Shown piece after piece: positions 46,739 through 55,396 of a stretch of DNA of 64,000 nucleotides; position 1 is the stretch's first letter, and every line of letters starts with the position of its first letter. The notes below the pieces were generated by a model. It was not told where the DNA came from and searched no databases. It was given only the letters and a program-made list of their open reading frames with translations. Origin of the DNA: Bacteroidota bacterium (GTDB lineage Bacteria > Bacteroidota > Bacteroidia > AKYH767-A > 2013-40CM-41-45); NCBI GenBank assembly GCA_016711505.1, contig JADJSV010000003.1, positions 455,507 to 519,506 on the forward strand, read 5' to 3'. The position numbers and the translations under genes were made by a program.

Positions 46739-46777
46739 AAAGGGAGAAACAAAAGATCTCCTTTTCCTCCCTTTTTT
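46739..46777. repeat. A-rich/T-rich imperfect hairpin after the susCD operon
   Basis: AAAGGGAG and CTCCCTTTT arms enclose an A-rich loop in a stretch that begins with an AACGCAGAGTCCACAAAG-type sequence. I recall that sequence from Bacteroidota intergenic regions. It may help terminate the operon. Confidence 0.4.
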
Positions 46778-46861
46778 CCCTCGATGCGCTCTATGTTTTA
46801 AAAAACTCAAAGTCGAACACCTCTCAAATAATAGTATCAGTTTTTAGGCATAATTAGGAAG

Positions 46862-46893
46862 CGAAGCACTTTGAAAAAGGTGTTTCGTTTTTT
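46862..46893 (+). terminator. Probable terminator between the susCD operon and the receiver gene
   Basis: Stem CGAAGCAC / GTGTTTCG (one G-T pair) with a 10-nt loop followed by TTTTTT on the plus strand. It lies 183 bp after the lipocalin stop and just beyond the 3' end of the convergent receiver gene. Confidence 0.6.
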
Positions 46894-46898
46894 GCATT

Positions 46899-47294
46899 CT
46901 AAGCGAAGACTTTGCTAATGGATTTTTTATTAAGAGGTTTTTCAATAAAATCAATAACGTTTCTATTAGTCTTGGATAAATCAATTTCTTCCTGATTTAT
47001 TGATGAGGAAAGAATATAAATATTTATTTGTTCTTTAATTCTTTGAGAAAATGTTTCAAATTTTTCAAGGAACTGCCAGGCATCCATAGAACCCATATTT
47101 ATGTCCAGAAATAGAGTTGCAGGATTATTAGTTTGAGTATTGCTGAAATGATCATGTAAGAACTTAATTCCAATTTCAGGATCGGTAAAATCAATAATCT
47201 CTATCTCTTTGCCTAACAACCTTGATAGGATCAGTTTTGAAAGTGATATGTTTTGTACGTCATCGTCGATTAAAATGATTTTTTTCATTTTCAA
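46899..47294 (-). CDS. Single-domain response regulator receiver
   Basis: 131 residues, receiver only: IILIDDDVQN (acidic pocket), TLFLDINMGSMDAWQF with phospho-Asp64, YILSSSIN, and FIEKPLNKKSI with the conserved Lys. It overlaps the upstream kinase gene by 4 bp (ATGA), so the two are translationally coupled. Without an output domain it probably acts by protein contact or passes phosphate on. Confidence 0.9.
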   Translation of the reverse strand: MKMKKIILIDDDVQNISLSKLILSRLLGKEIEIIDFTDPEIGIKFLHDHFSNTQTNNPATLFLDINMGSMDAWQFLEKFETFSQRIKEQINIYILSSSINQEEIDLSKTNRNVIDFIEKPLNKKSISKVFA

Positions 47295-48523
47295 GGCTTA
47301 TAGTCTAATTCTATTAAGAATTCTGTTCCTTCATTGATTTTACTCAGCACTTTAATATTCCCTCCAAGTAATTCTACCTGTGTTTTTACCATGAAAAGTC
47401 CCATTCCTTTTCCCTCTACCTGTGTATGAAACCTCTTATATAATCCAAACAAATATTTTCCATGTTTTTTCAAATCAATTCCGATACCATTGTCTAAAAA
47501 TGAAATAATTATTTTATTTTCTACGATATGGCTTTTAATATGAATTAGTGGTGGTTCATTGGTTTTTTTATACTTAATACTATTAATTATAAGGTTGAAA
47601 AAGATACTATGAATATATGGTTTTACAGACATAATATTTTCTGCTTCTGAGAAGTCAGGCTTAATTCTCACCTGATTACTGTCAATTAATTCCCCAATAC
47701 TCAGAAATATTTCATTGACCAGTGTTGTTAAATTGATCCGTTCATTTCTATTTCCGGAATTTCGTTTGATTTGTAGAATTTTATTTAAATCCCGGATTAT
47801 ATTGTCTAATTGTATTACAGAAGTAGTGAGGTGATTTAAGTATTCTTTTTGATCAGTCTCAGAAATTCCGTCCTCATTTAAAAAATCAGCGATACCAATA
47901 ATATTTGCAGTTGGTGCCCGCAAATTGTGCGAAACCATAAATGTAAACTGCTCCAGATCGCAATTACGATTTATCATTTCCTTGATTAATTTCTCACGTT
48001 GAACTTCAGCTTTTTGAAGCTTTAAATTTAACTCAGATAATTCTATAGCCTTAAGTGTTCTTTCTTTATTCTGGACTGCCAGTTCATCATTTGCTAATTG
48101 CAATTCGGAACTGCGTTTTACTTTTTCGCTATTTTCGAATTCTAATTTTTTATTTGCTATAATCAATTCTGCTGCTCTCTTTTCTTTTTCATTGTTCTGA
48201 AAAAGTAACTCCTCATTTGCAAGAAATAGCTCAGCGGCACGCGCCTCTTTTTCTTTATTTTGGTAGGCTAGTTCGATATTTGCCAGAATTAATTCTGCAG
48301 CTCGTTTTTCTTTCTCAGAATTCTGGTATGCTAATTCTATGTTGGCGATAACTAATTCTGCTGCACGTTTTTCTTTTTGTTCGTTTTGGTAAGCTAGTTC
48401 ACTATTCAGAATGAGTAATTCATATTCACGCTTTGTCTGCATTTCATTCTGTTTTTCCAACTCATTGTTTAGTTGGGTTAACTGAAATGAAGTCATAGTG
48501 TTTTTTATTTTAGGTAGTTTCAT
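47291..48523 (-). CDS. Cytoplasmic histidine kinase with 21-residue coiled-coil repeats
   Basis: 410 residues with no membrane segment. Residues 42-167 are six consecutive 21-residue units of the form ELAYQNxEKEKRAAELxxAN, exactly three heptads each, predicting a long continuous coiled coil. It is followed by MVSHNLRAPTANIIG (phospho-His199) and a complete ATPase domain (FFNLIINSIKYKK, SFLDNGIGID, GKGMGLFMVKTQVELLGG). There is no PAS or GAF sensor. The rod itself may be the input, or it may set spacing in a signalling array. Partner receiver downstream; divergent from arsR2. Confidence 0.9.
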   Translation of the reverse strand: MKLPKIKNTMTSFQLTQLNNELEKQNEMQTKREYELLILNSELAYQNEQKEKRAAELVIANIELAYQNSEKEKRAAELILANIELAYQNKEKEARAAELFLANEELLFQNNEKEKRAAELIIANKKLEFENSEKVKRSSELQLANDELAVQNKERTLKAIELSELNLKLQKAEVQREKLIKEMINRNCDLEQFTFMVSHNLRAPTANIIGIADFLNEDGISETDQKEYLNHLTTSVIQLDNIIRDLNKILQIKRNSGNRNERINLTTLVNEIFLSIGELIDSNQVRIKPDFSEAENIMSVKPYIHSIFFNLIINSIKYKKTNEPPLIHIKSHIVENKIIISFLDNGIGIDLKKHGKYLFGLYKRFHTQVEGKGMGLFMVKTQVELLGGNIKVLSKINEGTEFLIELDYKP

Positions 48524-48764
48524 TTGGAAAATTCTTTTTTATAAGATGATTTATAGCATACAATTGCCCACCTCTTTTATACGTTATTTTGATCGTTTTG
48601 TTTATGAAATGCGAATCTTTAAGCATAAATAATAAGGGAAAATCTGTCAGATTTTTGATGGGGTAAATATTGCCCGAGTTTAAATAACATGTTTTAATGA
48701 CTTATTTAGAGGAAATGAAGTGCTTAGAAATAATGAAAAAAATTTTTGGATGAAGTTAATATAA

Positions 48765-48780
48765 ATCGTAATATTGCGAT
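48765..48780 (+). promoter_or_regulatory. ArsR2 operator upstream of arsR2
   Basis: ATCGTAATATTGCGAT is a near-perfect palindrome (one mismatched pair) ending 3 bp before the arsR2 ATG. Its core CGTAATATT recurs before arsM. Confidence 0.65.
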
Positions 48781-48783
48781 GTA

Positions 48784-49113
48784 ATGGGAATTTCAAAAAC
48801 AGAAGAATTTACGGTAAGAGACAACAAAGTTGCTCAATATGCCAAAGCACTGGCACATCCTGCCCGTGTAGCGATCATTGAAGTTCTTTTAAAAAAGAAC
48901 TCATGTATCTGTGGTGATATAGTGGATGAATTACCTTTGTCTCAGTCAACCGTGTCTCAGCACTTGAAAGAATTGAAGTCTGCCGGATTGATCCAGGGAG
49001 ATATTGAAGGAGTAAAAACTTGTTATTGTATAAATGAAAAAGAGTGGCTTCAGGCTAAGCAATATCTGAATGCACTGTTTGATAAGTTAGTTGTTAAGAA
49101 AAATTGTTGCTAA
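48784..49113 (+). CDS. arsR: ArsR-family arsenic-responsive repressor (second copy)
   Basis: 109 residues: YAKALAHPARVAIIEVLLKKNSC, CICGD metal-site region, recognition helix SQSTVSQHLKELKSAGLIQG, wing KTCYCINEKEW, and a Cys-pair tail (KNCC). The Cys content fits a trivalent arsenic sensor. It resembles the repressor at 21033 but is clearly diverged. First gene of arsR-arsM-arsC-phosphoesterase. A palindrome abuts its start, implying autorepression. Confidence 0.92.
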   Translation: MGISKTEEFTVRDNKVAQYAKALAHPARVAIIEVLLKKNSCICGDIVDELPLSQSTVSQHLKELKSAGLIQGDIEGVKTCYCINEKEWLQAKQYLNALFDKLVVKKNCC

Positions 49114-49133
49114 AAAAATTTAACTTTATTAAT

Positions 49134-49145
49134 CGTAATATTACG
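49134..49145 (+). promoter_or_regulatory. ArsR2-type operator upstream of arsM
   Basis: CGTAATATTACG is a perfect 12-bp palindrome 6 bp before the arsM ATG, preceded by TAACTTTA (49121-49128), one base off the -7 consensus. It shares CGTAATATT with the arsR2 operator. Confidence 0.65.
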
Positions 49146-49151
49146 TTAGCT

Positions 49152-50003
49152 ATGGAAAACAAAACCCCCGAACAAATTAAAGAACTTGTGAAACAACAGT
49201 ATTCACAGATCGCACTGCAAGAGAAGGATCAGAATGAATCATCATGTTGTGGTTCTACATGCTGCTCAACGGATGTATATAATATTATGTCCGATGACTA
49301 TTCAAAATTGGAAGGTTATAATCCGGAAGCAGATCTTGGACTTGGATGTGGATTGCCTACTCAGTTTGCAAAGATCGCTAAAGGAAATGTGGTCATCGAT
49401 CTGGGTTCAGGAGCAGGAAACGATTGCTTTGTTGCTCGTCAGGAAACAGGTGATACCGGAAAAGTTATTGGTATCGATTTCACTCCGGCTATGATCGATA
49501 AAGCACGGATTAATGCAGAGAAACTCGGATATCATAACATTGAATTCCGTCAGGGTGATATTGAAAACTTACCGGTAACTTCTAATGTTGCTGATGTCGT
49601 GGTTAGTAATTGTGTTTTGAATCTGGTTCCTGATAAGGTAAAAGCCTACAGCGAAGTATTCCGTGTACTTAAACCTGGCGGACATTTCAGTATCTCTGAT
49701 GTAGTGCTTGAAGGTGCTTTGCCAAAGACTCTGATGAATGTTGCAGAAATGTACGCCGGTTGTATTTCCGGAGCAATTCAGAAAGATGTATACCTCAAAG
49801 CTATACATGATGCAGGTTTTAAAAATGTAACTATTCAAAAGCAAAAAGCAATCTTACTTCCTGATGATATCCTTAAAGAATATTTATCGGAATCTGATAT
49901 TAAAACCTACAAAGAAAGTGGTGTAGGGATATTCAGCATAACAGTTTATGGTGAGAAAGAAAAAAAAGATCAACCATGTTGTCCACCCGGTTGTTGTAAT
50001 TGA
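49152..50003 (+). CDS. arsM: Arsenite methyltransferase
   Basis: 283 residues from ATG 49152. A class I SAM methyltransferase: VIDLGSGAGNDCFVAR, GIDFTPAMIDKAR, GDIENLPV, LKPGGHFSISDVV. The arsenic-binding cysteines of ArsM are all in place: Cys66 in DLGLGCGLPT, Cys154 in SNCVLNL, Cys204 in YAGCISGA. There are also N-terminal CC pairs (SCCGSTCC) and a CCPPGCC tail. It methylates arsenite to methylated and volatile arsenicals. Second gene of the ars unit, 38 bp after arsR2 with its own operator. Confidence 0.95.
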   Translation: MENKTPEQIKELVKQQYSQIALQEKDQNESSCCGSTCCSTDVYNIMSDDYSKLEGYNPEADLGLGCGLPTQFAKIAKGNVVIDLGSGAGNDCFVARQETGDTGKVIGIDFTPAMIDKARINAEKLGYHNIEFRQGDIENLPVTSNVADVVVSNCVLNLVPDKVKAYSEVFRVLKPGGHFSISDVVLEGALPKTLMNVAEMYAGCISGAIQKDVYLKAIHDAGFKNVTIQKQKAILLPDDILKEYLSESDIKTYKESGVGIFSITVYGEKEKKDQPCCPPGCCN

Positions 50004-50044
50004 TCTTTTGAATTAAATAAAGCAGATAATTTAAATCGAATCAG

Positions 50045-50482
50045 ATGAAGAAAAGAGTATTGTTTCTGTGTATGCACAATTCCGCTCGCAGTCAGATGGC
50101 AGAAGCTTATCTGAAAAAGTTCGGAGGTGACAATTTTGAAGTTGAAAGCGCAGGCTTTAAACCTGCGCCTATTAATCCTCTTGTAATAGAAGCATTGCAT
50201 GAGGATGGAATTGACATCTCTTCTAATCCAACAAAAGCAGTATTTGATCTTTTTAAAGCCGGACAAATCTTTCATTATGTGATCCGTGTTTGTAATATTG
50301 CAGCTCAGGAACAATGTCCTATCTTTCCAAGTATGGCCGAAATGATCGATTGGTCTTTCGATGATCCTTCAACCTTTACAGGTAGTCATGAGGAAAAAAT
50401 GGTAAAGGTCAGAGAAGTACGGGAAAAGATCAAAGCTCAGGTAAAAATGTTTGCTGAGCAAAAGCAATTGTCAGAAAAATGA
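50045..50482 (+). CDS. arsC: Thioredoxin-coupled arsenate reductase (LMW-PTP type)
   Basis: 145 residues of the low-molecular-weight phosphatase fold. The P-loop CMHNSARS (Cys9 to Arg15) and the redox pair Cys83 and Cys91 (RVCNIAAQEQC) match the pI258 ArsC type, which uses thioredoxin to reduce arsenate to arsenite. DDPSTF supplies the general-acid Asp. Its product arsenite is then the substrate of ArsM here and of Acr3 27 kb away. Confidence 0.93.
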   Translation: MKKRVLFLCMHNSARSQMAEAYLKKFGGDNFEVESAGFKPAPINPLVIEALHEDGIDISSNPTKAVFDLFKAGQIFHYVIRVCNIAAQEQCPIFPSMAEMIDWSFDDPSTFTGSHEEKMVKVREVREKIKAQVKMFAEQKQLSEK

Positions 50483-50500
50483 TAACTCAAATAGGATAGA

Positions 50501-51274
50501 ATGAAAATAGCACTCTTCATCGATGTACATGCTAATCTCCCTGCATTGGAAGCTTGTTTGCAAAACATTGATGCCAAGAAACCTGATGCAATTTATTGTC
50601 TGGGCGATCTGGTAGGTTACAATATCTGGCCCAATGAAGTGATCGATATTATCAGGCAACGAAAAATTCCAACGATAGCCGGAAATTATGATTTTGGTAT
50701 TGGAAGATCTAGTGATGATTGTGGATGTGCTTACAAAACAGATTCAGAAAAAGAATTGGGAAAGGTGTCTATTGCTTACACTAATGAGATCGTCAAGAAT
50801 GAACAACGGCAGTATTTAAGAGAATTACCCGCACATATCAGATTAGAATTTCAATTGAACAACGACAAGCTTAATTTACTGCTTGTGCACGGAAGTCCGC
50901 GTAAGATCAATGAATATCTTTTCGAAGATCGCGATGAAAAAAGTTTAAACCGTATCATGGAGCAGGCAGATGCTGACATTATGTGCTTTGGTCACACGCA
51001 TAAACCATATCATCGGATACTATCCACTGAGATTGAAAATAAAAGCAGATTCAGACATGCGATCAACATCGGTTCTGTCGGAAAACCGAAAGATGAGAAT
51101 ACGAAAGGTTGTTATGTTATGCTAACGATTGACGAGAATTCTTCAGTTAATAAAAGTGATTCAATTCACGTCGAATTTTGCCGCTTCGATTACGATATTG
51201 AAAAAGCTGCAAATGCAATTGAGGATAGTCCACTGCCAAATGAATATGCTGAGATGCTTCGAAAAGCGTTCTGA
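50501..51274 (+). CDS. Calcineurin-like metallophosphoesterase of the ars unit
   Basis: 257 residues. Metal-site motifs: FIDVHAN (Asp8, His10), CLGDLVGY (Asp36), GNYD (Asn62; Tyr replaces the usual His), LLVHGSPRK, and CFGHTHKPY. It is in the YfcE/MJ0936-like group. It lies 18 bp after arsC and runs in the same direction, so it is presumably part of the arsenic operon. A role (for example hydrolysis of a phospho- or arseno-ester) is inference only. Confidence 0.87.
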   Translation: MKIALFIDVHANLPALEACLQNIDAKKPDAIYCLGDLVGYNIWPNEVIDIIRQRKIPTIAGNYDFGIGRSSDDCGCAYKTDSEKELGKVSIAYTNEIVKNEQRQYLRELPAHIRLEFQLNNDKLNLLLVHGSPRKINEYLFEDRDEKSLNRIMEQADADIMCFGHTHKPYHRILSTEIENKSRFRHAINIGSVGKPKDENTKGCYVMLTIDENSSVNKSDSIHVEFCRFDYDIEKAANAIEDSPLPNEYAEMLRKAF

Positions 51275-51596
51275 TTTTAGTTTCTAAGTCGTATTGATCT
51301 TTCAAAACAGCAGGAAAGTTTCCTACAAGGCATTAAATCCGCAATCCGAAATCCGAAATCCGCAATCCGAAATCCGCAATCCGAAATTAAAATTATTTCG
51401 GATTGCGGAATTCGGATTGCGGATTTGCGCTTCGATTTTAGGATTTGGGCTATTTCAAAACATTAACATTTAAAAATTTTGAAAATTATGTTAAAATCTT
51501 TTCTGGAAACCCCTTGATTCCAATACCCAAAATGCAATACCTTTATTTCTTCACAGAATGACGTAATCGATTTGACGTCTGATAAAAAATGCATCA
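51275..51596. other. Intergenic stretch after the ars unit
   Basis: 322 bp without a gene; its middle is the heptamer fold-back array at 51336-51428. The promoter of the hemerythrin-like gene should lie in the last 150 bp, but no convincing element was identified. Confidence 0.4.
51336..51428. repeat. Fold-back array of ATCCGCA/ATCCGAA heptamers
   Basis: Seven or so tandem 7-bp units (TCCGCAA or TCCGAAA) are followed by a short AT-rich loop and the inverse units (TTTCGGA, TTGCGGA). The arms could pair over more than 30 bp. It lies 61 bp after the phosphoesterase stop. Confidence 0.85.
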
Positions 51597-52310
51597 ATGG
51601 ATTCTAATTTACCGATTCAACAAATTCTTGCGCGCTATAAATCCAGCGACAAAACAGGTCTGCTTCATTCATATGGTGAACTGAAAAGTCTGAACATCGA
51701 CCTTGATTTCATTTTCGTTTTACTGCGCACATTTGAAGATGAATCAAATTTTAATTCCAGAGATTATGATCAGTTCTCATTGGTTACAATCCTTGACTAT
51801 ATTGAACGAACACATACTTATTATCTATCGAAACGCCTGCATGAAATTGAGCAGACAATCGACTTACTTATTAAGTCGTACGATAAAAGTCATCCGCTAT
51901 TACTCGCTTTAAATAGCTTCTTTCTGGAATACAAATCCCGTCTGGCAACTCACATCAAAGCAGAGGAAAGTTTTATGCTTCCATACATTAAATCTTTGTT
52001 GAAATTTGAAAAGCACGAGATCAACGTTCAGGATTATTTTGTGACTACTAAAGACAACTCCATGGACAAGATCCTTAATGCTCACGACGACGTTGAACTT
52101 GATCTTGCTAAAATGCGCGAAACACTCGTCAGCACAGAAACTCACGAGACCAGCAAAACTCTTTATCGCATTCTTATTACCCAACTTGAATCATTTGAAA
52201 AAGACCTGCTCGTTCACGGACTAGTTGAAGACCGCGTACTTATTCCCCGTGCAAAGCAACTTGAGGAGAATCTGAATGAGATATTTTCGGAGATGATCCG
52301 GTGGAATTGA
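51597..52310 (+). CDS. Hemerythrin-like iron-binding protein (RIC/YtfE-like)
   Basis: 237 residues, all-helical. Histidine/acid motifs sit in the right order for a di-iron hemerythrin four-helix bundle: IERTHTYYL, LATHIKAEESFMLPYI, NAHDDVELDL, LLVHGLVEDRVLIPRA. The N-terminal ~70 residues resemble the leading domain of RIC (YtfE/ScdA) proteins, which repair iron-sulfur clusters after nitrosative stress, but the Cys motif of ScdA is absent. The function could be oxygen/NO sensing or iron repair. Confidence 0.85.
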   Translation: MDSNLPIQQILARYKSSDKTGLLHSYGELKSLNIDLDFIFVLLRTFEDESNFNSRDYDQFSLVTILDYIERTHTYYLSKRLHEIEQTIDLLIKSYDKSHPLLLALNSFFLEYKSRLATHIKAEESFMLPYIKSLLKFEKHEINVQDYFVTTKDNSMDKILNAHDDVELDLAKMRETLVSTETHETSKTLYRILITQLESFEKDLLVHGLVEDRVLIPRAKQLEENLNEIFSEMIRWN

Positions 52311-52543
52311 TCTTATAATTCCTGCTTTTTTTTAGTGGTTACTGAATCGTTTGTTTTCGGTAATGGACATCAGAGATGACTATGGTCATATCATTACAGC
52401 TTTATTGTAAGATTTGTCAGATCAAATGTAATTTTTGAAAATTTGTAGGTGTAACGACTACGATTCTTCAAGTTGAATTGCTACAAACTAAATGCAATGG
52501 ACATGGTATAAGTTTCATAACAGACAATAACTGTGTGTGAAAT

Positions 52544-53080
52544 ATGGTGTGTTCTTTTTATCGGATAATCTTTAGATTATTCATGATTTTCTTTATTGGT
52601 ATTTTTCCTCTTTATAATGGAATGGCACAAGATGTCGGCTATTCCGTTCGTGCAAATATTATATATCATTTTACTAAGTATGTTAACTGGCCTGAATTTA
52701 ACAGCAATTCAGATTTTGTTATTGGAGTATTGGGTAATTCTACTATTGTGGATGAACTTAAAAAAGTAACAGCAGGTAAATCTTTAGGTTACCATAAAAT
52801 TGTTGTCAAACCATTTACTTCATCCGAATCTTCTTATGTGTGTAATTTACTTTTCATTTCTGAAGCAAAAAGTTCTTCATTGAAAAGAGTTTTGGCAATG
52901 ACTGAGAGTTTATCGGTATTGATAGTTACAGAGGAAGAAGGATTGTCATCAAAAGGAGCATGTATAAATTTTGTCGTGGAAGATGATAAGACAAAACTTG
53001 AATTTAATACCGGGAATATAATTAAACGAAATCTGAAAATTGCAAACGAATTGCTTGCACTGGGTACTATAGTTAAATGA
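52544..53080 (+). CDS. YfiR-domain periplasmic protein
   Basis: 178 residues with a signal peptide ending near NGMAQ. The mature part fits YfiR/DUF4154: VRANIIYHFTKYVNWPE, FVIGVLGNSTIVDELKKVTAGK, NLLFISEAKSS, LSVLIVTEEEGLSSKGACINFVVEDDKTKLEFN. In Pseudomonas YfiR holds back a membrane signalling enzyme. Here the operon goes on with a TonB receptor and a HAMP histidine kinase, so it may be the periplasmic sensor of that kinase. It overlaps the next gene by 4 bp. Confidence 0.9.
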   Translation: MVCSFYRIIFRLFMIFFIGIFPLYNGMAQDVGYSVRANIIYHFTKYVNWPEFNSNSDFVIGVLGNSTIVDELKKVTAGKSLGYHKIVVKPFTSSESSYVCNLLFISEAKSSSLKRVLAMTESLSVLIVTEEEGLSSKGACINFVVEDDKTKLEFNTGNIIKRNLKIANELLALGTIVK

Positions 53081-55380
53081 AAATAAAGATGGAAGGAATT
53101 TTGAAAATGATTGGCACAATGATCTGTAGTGGCTGTGTCTTAATATTGACTGCAGGTAATTCTGTTTGTTCAGCTCAATCAGATAGTTCGCATGTGTTGG
53201 AGAATCTCAGCCTGAAAGAATTGCTAAGTATAAAAGTTACTACTGTGAGTAAAGCATCGGAAGAACTTGAAATGGCTGCAGCAACGATTGTGGTTGTCAC
53301 CAAAGCGCAAATAAAAATTCGAGGATATCAATCATTGTTAGATGTACTGTATGATCTGCCTGATATAAAGATCGATGATAAAGTATATTCCGGTATCAGA
53401 AGTAGTTTTACAGTCAGGGGCGTTCAAGGACAGGACAAATTCATTATCCTGCTTGACGGTGTACGAATATCTTCTCCAATTGATGAAGCTTTACCTATCA
53501 TGGAAAATTATCCTGTAAACCTGGTTGAACAAATTGAAATCGTTTATGGGCCGGCTTCTGCTCTGTATGGAGCAAATGCTGTTTCAGGTGTTATCAATAT
53601 CATTACCCAAAAAAGCGCTAAAGATGAAATTTCTGTTGAAGGTTCATCTTTGAATGGAAATTATGGCTATACCAATAATCAGTTAATGATCACAAAAAAA
53701 TTATCTGATGAGGTAAGTATGATCATATCCGGACAGTACTATTATGATAAACAACCGGATCTCAATAAAACATTTAACAATGACCCGCAAACCAATTCAT
53801 CATCATATGAAAGCGGTACTATAAATACTGTGTTTGGTCCGGTAACTCCGATTGCTCCGGTTTCAGCAAATTTTGAAGCTCCGATGTCAGCATACAATAT
53901 TTATGCTGCAATTCATAGTTCTGATTTTACATTATCTTATTTCAGGAATTCAACTACGACGCCTTCTGCATATGGGAGTAATGTCAATAACGCTCTTTAC
54001 AACAAAGAAGCAGCAATTAAGCAAGGAATCGATGTAGTCAATGCATCATACAAGAAAAGTTTTGGACAATTGAATACTGTTTCATCTTTAACTGCCAGTA
54101 ATTTTGTGCTTGATCCCAAGTCAAATTATAGAAATCTGTATACAGGATTTGAGCCGGCTTATAAATATGAATCATCCACTTCAATAAAAGGAGAAGAGCA
54201 ACTTAATTTTGAAATTTCTCCAAGAATTAATTTAACCGGTGGAATAAGTTATGAATTGTTTTCTGTTGTGCCCTATAGTGGAGACCTTCAAGACCCTGTA
54301 AATCCAAATGCTGCAATTCAATCAAGTTATCTGGGTACAAAGAATTACTATAGCCCTAATGGTATACCTGCACATTTTTTCTTCCTTCGTTATTCAAATA
54401 CAGGCTCTTTTTTACAGGCACAATATTCACCTGTTAAAAAACTCATTTTCTCCCTCGGAGCGAGATATGATTATAACACCAGATATGGAAATACTTTAAA
54501 CCCAAGAATTAGTGGTGTTTACAAACCATTTAATAAAACAACAATTAAAGTAATGTTCGGATCTGCTTATCTGGCACCTTCCGTATCTTCCAGTTACGCG
54601 CAATGGGGATCTTTTGTAACTGCAGATTCGGGAAAGACTTATTCATCCTATTTTTTGCATCTGCCAAACCCTAATCTTAAACCGATCACATCGCGAACAT
54701 ATGAATTAAGCATCAAACAGTATTTTACGAATAATTTAAGTTTAACAGTGGATGGTTATTATACCGCATTGTATAATCTTCTTGGATTTGCCGATGATAA
54801 TTCGAGCACTCACCTTTACAATAATCAGTTTTTTGCTTTTCCTGTCGATTATATTGAAGTATATGTTAATCAGGGACGACAAGAAAACTATGGTGGAAGT
54901 ATACAGCTGAACTGGAAAACTACAGTCTCTAAAGCCAAGTTGAATTCATTTGCAAGTGTCAGTTATACAGATGGCATTATTCAAAGTGCTTTGAGGGAAG
55001 AGGATGAATTAACACCGGATGCGAAAGTAGATTTTGTTTCGAAATTTATTGTTCACGCAGGGATAGAGTGTAGTTTAGGGAAATTCACAATTGCGCCCAG
55101 AGCAATTTTCATGACTGAACAATCAATAAATGGAATTGCTGACACAGTTAACGGTTTGTTGCAAAGACAAAGTATTCCCGGATATACTTTACTCAATATA
55201 TCAGCCAGGTATAATGTAAGCAGGCAATTTTCATTTTTTGCAAATGCTTCAAATGTACTGAATGTGCACTATCGAAGTGTAGGGTTTCTAATGGATCTTA
55301 AAAAGCCGGACTCGGATCTGTTTTATGGACAACCGGAAGATTTGTTAAGGATTATGGCAGGTGTTAATTTCAAATTTTAG
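53077..55380 (+). CDS. TonB-dependent outer-membrane receptor
   Basis: 767 residues: signal region, then LSLKELLSIKVTTVSKASEE and the plug (IKIRGYQSLLDVLYDLPDIK, RGVQGQDKFIILLDGVRI, VEQIEIVYGPASALYGANAVSGVINII), followed by a ~600-residue β-barrel ending GVNFKF. This is the vitamin B12/siderophore-type architecture (no carboxypeptidase-regulatory domain, no SusD), so it is not a SusC. Together with YfiR and the kinase it may couple ligand entry to signalling. Several starts are possible (ATG 53077 or codons to 53104). Confidence 0.92.
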   Translation: MKIKMEGILKMIGTMICSGCVLILTAGNSVCSAQSDSSHVLENLSLKELLSIKVTTVSKASEELEMAAATIVVVTKAQIKIRGYQSLLDVLYDLPDIKIDDKVYSGIRSSFTVRGVQGQDKFIILLDGVRISSPIDEALPIMENYPVNLVEQIEIVYGPASALYGANAVSGVINIITQKSAKDEISVEGSSLNGNYGYTNNQLMITKKLSDEVSMIISGQYYYDKQPDLNKTFNNDPQTNSSSYESGTINTVFGPVTPIAPVSANFEAPMSAYNIYAAIHSSDFTLSYFRNSTTTPSAYGSNVNNALYNKEAAIKQGIDVVNASYKKSFGQLNTVSSLTASNFVLDPKSNYRNLYTGFEPAYKYESSTSIKGEEQLNFEISPRINLTGGISYELFSVVPYSGDLQDPVNPNAAIQSSYLGTKNYYSPNGIPAHFFFLRYSNTGSFLQAQYSPVKKLIFSLGARYDYNTRYGNTLNPRISGVYKPFNKTTIKVMFGSAYLAPSVSSSYAQWGSFVTADSGKTYSSYFLHLPNPNLKPITSRTYELSIKQYFTNNLSLTVDGYYTALYNLLGFADDNSSTHLYNNQFFAFPVDYIEVYVNQGRQENYGGSIQLNWKTTVSKAKLNSFASVSYTDGIIQSALREEDELTPDAKVDFVSKFIVHAGIECSLGKFTIAPRAIFMTEQSINGIADTVNGLLQRQSIPGYTLLNISARYNVSRQFSFFANASNVLNVHYRSVGFLMDLKKPDSDLFYGQPEDLLRIMAGVNFKF

Positions 55381-55396
55381 TTTAAAGGAAATTTAA

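Noticed and set aside
51336..51428. CRISPR-like regularity in the ATCCGCA/ATCCGAA array
   Set aside because: Units are 7 bp with no spacers, and no cas gene is present anywhere in the window.
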